Positions 13,833 to 14,631 of a stretch of 14,631 nt of DNA are shown piece after piece. Numbering within the stretch: position 1 is the stretch's first letter; every line of letters begins with the position of its first letter. The translations under genes were made by a program, and so were the position numbers. The notes below the pieces were generated by a model that worked only from the letters and a program-made list of their open reading frames with translations, had not been told where the DNA came from and made no database searches. The stretch is taken from NCBI GenBank assembly GCA_041583135.1, contig JBFHGJ010000132.1:1-14631 (forward strand), in the 5' to 3' direction. This stretch comes from JABSOG01 sp041583135 (GTDB taxonomy: Bacteria > Pseudomonadota > Gammaproteobacteria > Enterobacterales > Alteromonadaceae).

Positions 13833-14005
13833 TCTCACATCCATGTGGGTCATGCCTACGTTGCCGACACGGATGTGGGTACTAAGACAGTACAGGAGCA
13901 CACTGTCGGTGTTTGCGACTTCAAGGATGAAGGAGGTAGAGCGACGCAGGATGCCAAAGCCGAGAACATTCGTAGGCGATGTTTGCTCGGCGAAGCCGGC
14001 AAACC
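13833..14005. repeat. Structured repeat-like element between rpsQ and the MBL-fold gene
   Basis: This gene-free stretch is more GC-rich than its surroundings and full of pairing. GCCTACG (13854-13860) and CGTAGGC (13971-13977) are perfect inverted ends, both flanked by CAT/ATG. CACATCC (13837-13843) can pair with GGATGTG (13871-13877). GACAGT (13886-13891) can pair with ACTGTC (13912-13917). The right end folds as GTTTGC-T-CGGC-GAA-GCCG-GCAAAC (13981-14004), ten pairs with one bulge. The core GGATG recurs at about 13871, 13925 and 13950. This composition resembles dispersed intergenic repeats of marine gammaproteobacteria, but copy number cannot be judged from one window. A frame open from 13749 across it is not gene-like. 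Confidence 0.5.
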
Positions 14006-14040
14006 TGTTAATCTGAAATACGTTTTCTCAAGAGGACTTT

Positions 14041-14631
14041 ATGACTTTAACGCGAATTATCTTCACCGCCTTACTTTCTTTATGTATTGCTCCAATACAA
14101 GCGGCTACAACGAAATTGGATTTTAGTTTATTCGGTACAGAACAGCTGAGCGATAACGTGTATGTAATGAGCCAAGATTACGGGAGTGCAAAAATCAATT
14201 TTGCCGTAGTTGTGGGTGAGCATGATGTAGCGCTTATCACCAGCATGATGAAAGACTACTCTAAACATGTTCAGGCACTGGTAAAAAAAGTCACCGATAA
14301 AAAAATTGAATATGTGTTTGCCTTAGATGGTGATTTCTATCAATACAATGGCAGCAGGCTTTTTGTGGAAAATGGCGCAACTTTAATCGCTCGCGAAAAT
14401 TTAATTCCAAACGCTTTTGCCAATAGAATACTTATCTCCTCAGAACGTGTATTTGATCTAAAGTCTGAGAGGATCACTGCGACCCCCACGAAGGCCCACA
14501 CCGAAGATCATATGATGTTAAAGCTTGAAAAGAGCAACGTCATATTTGCAGGGGATGCCGTAAGATTCGACTGGATAGTCTATTCAGGTAAAAACGGGCC
14601 GTTAGCCCATATAGAAGCGTTAAAACGTATG
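14041..14631 (+). CDS. Exported MBL-fold protein lacking the metal-binding motif (partial, 3' end outside window)
   Basis: An open frame of 197 codons runs from the ATG at 14041 to the window edge without a stop. The ribosome-binding site AGAGGA (14031-14036) is four bases from the start. Residues 1-21 form a signal peptide (hydrophobic core IIFTALLSLCIAPIQA), so export is likely. The rest aligns by eye with metallo-beta-lactamase-fold hydrolases: LSDNVYVMSQDYG (36-48), a strand VVVGEHDVALI (56-66), NGATLIARENL (111-121), KAHTEDHMMLKL (151-162) and VIFAGDAV (167-174). The HxHxDH metal site expected at about 95-101 reads LDGDFYQ, and residues 77-152 contain no histidine. His153 and Asp172, equivalent to later ligands, remain. 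It is probably a non-catalytic or altered family member. Codon use is unbiased, unlike the ribosomal genes. Family assignment is moderately sure; function is unknown. Confidence 0.7.
   Translation, partial: MTLTRIIFTALLSLCIAPIQAATTKLDFSLFGTEQLSDNVYVMSQDYGSAKINFAVVVGEHDVALITSMMKDYSKHVQALVKKVTDKKIEYVFALDGDFYQYNGSRLFVENGATLIARENLIPNAFANRILISSERVFDLKSERITATPTKAHTEDHMMLKLEKSNVIFAGDAVRFDWIVYSGKNGPLAHIEALKRM

Noticed and set aside
13749..14126. A 125-codon frame from the S10 terminator into the MBL-fold gene
   Set aside because: It begins inside the terminator, crosses the structured repeat and overlaps the better-supported gene at 14041 in another frame.

Overview
The window comes from a gammaproteobacterial chromosome with moderate G+C. 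The ribosomal proteins, MurB and BirA all look gammaproteobacterial, and the 5S rRNA - murB - birA - pantothenate kinase order is the one known downstream of an rrn operon in that class. A type III kinase (coaX) in place of coaA, and AT-leaning unbiased genes next to strongly codon-biased ribosomal genes, fit a marine Alteromonadales-like bacterium, but the genus cannot be read from the sequence.

Layout. (1) 17-179: a 5S rRNA gene, the tail of an rrn operon, with its terminator. (2) 180-545: a gene-free stretch built of nested inverted and direct repeats resembling a small non-autonomous element. A further repeat copy abuts murB and carries a promoter-like -10 box. (3) 546-3234: overlapping genes murB, birA and coaX, for cell-wall precursor synthesis, biotin-protein ligase/repressor and coenzyme A synthesis. 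(4) 3311-8418, minus strand: a two-gene unit encoding an exported helical-repeat protein of unknown function and a 1080-residue hybrid sensor kinase with a complete internal phosphorelay. (5) 8526-13781: the S10 operon (rpsJ-rplC-rplD-rplW-rplB-rpsS-rplV-rpsC-rplP-rpmC-rpsQ). It has a clear sigma-70 promoter and a roughly 200-nt leader of successive hairpins ending in an attenuator-like stem plus U-run, as expected for L4-mediated autogenous control. A strong UUCG-loop terminator ends it. (6) 13784-14631: a structured repeat-like element, then the start of an exported metallo-beta-lactamase-fold protein that has lost its metal-binding motif. This gene runs off the window.

Two organisational points stand out. 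The translation-gene cluster often found between the murB-birA-pantothenate kinase block and the S10 operon (tRNAs, tuf, secE-nusG, rplKAJL, rpoBC, rpsLG-fusA) is absent here, and a two-component module occupies the gap. At the other end, the spc operon (rplN onward) does not follow rpsQ within the visible 900 bases; a repeat and an unrelated gene sit there instead.

The housekeeping genes are ordinary. The less familiar material is the sensor kinase with its repeat-protein partner, the degenerate MBL-fold gene and the two repeat elements.
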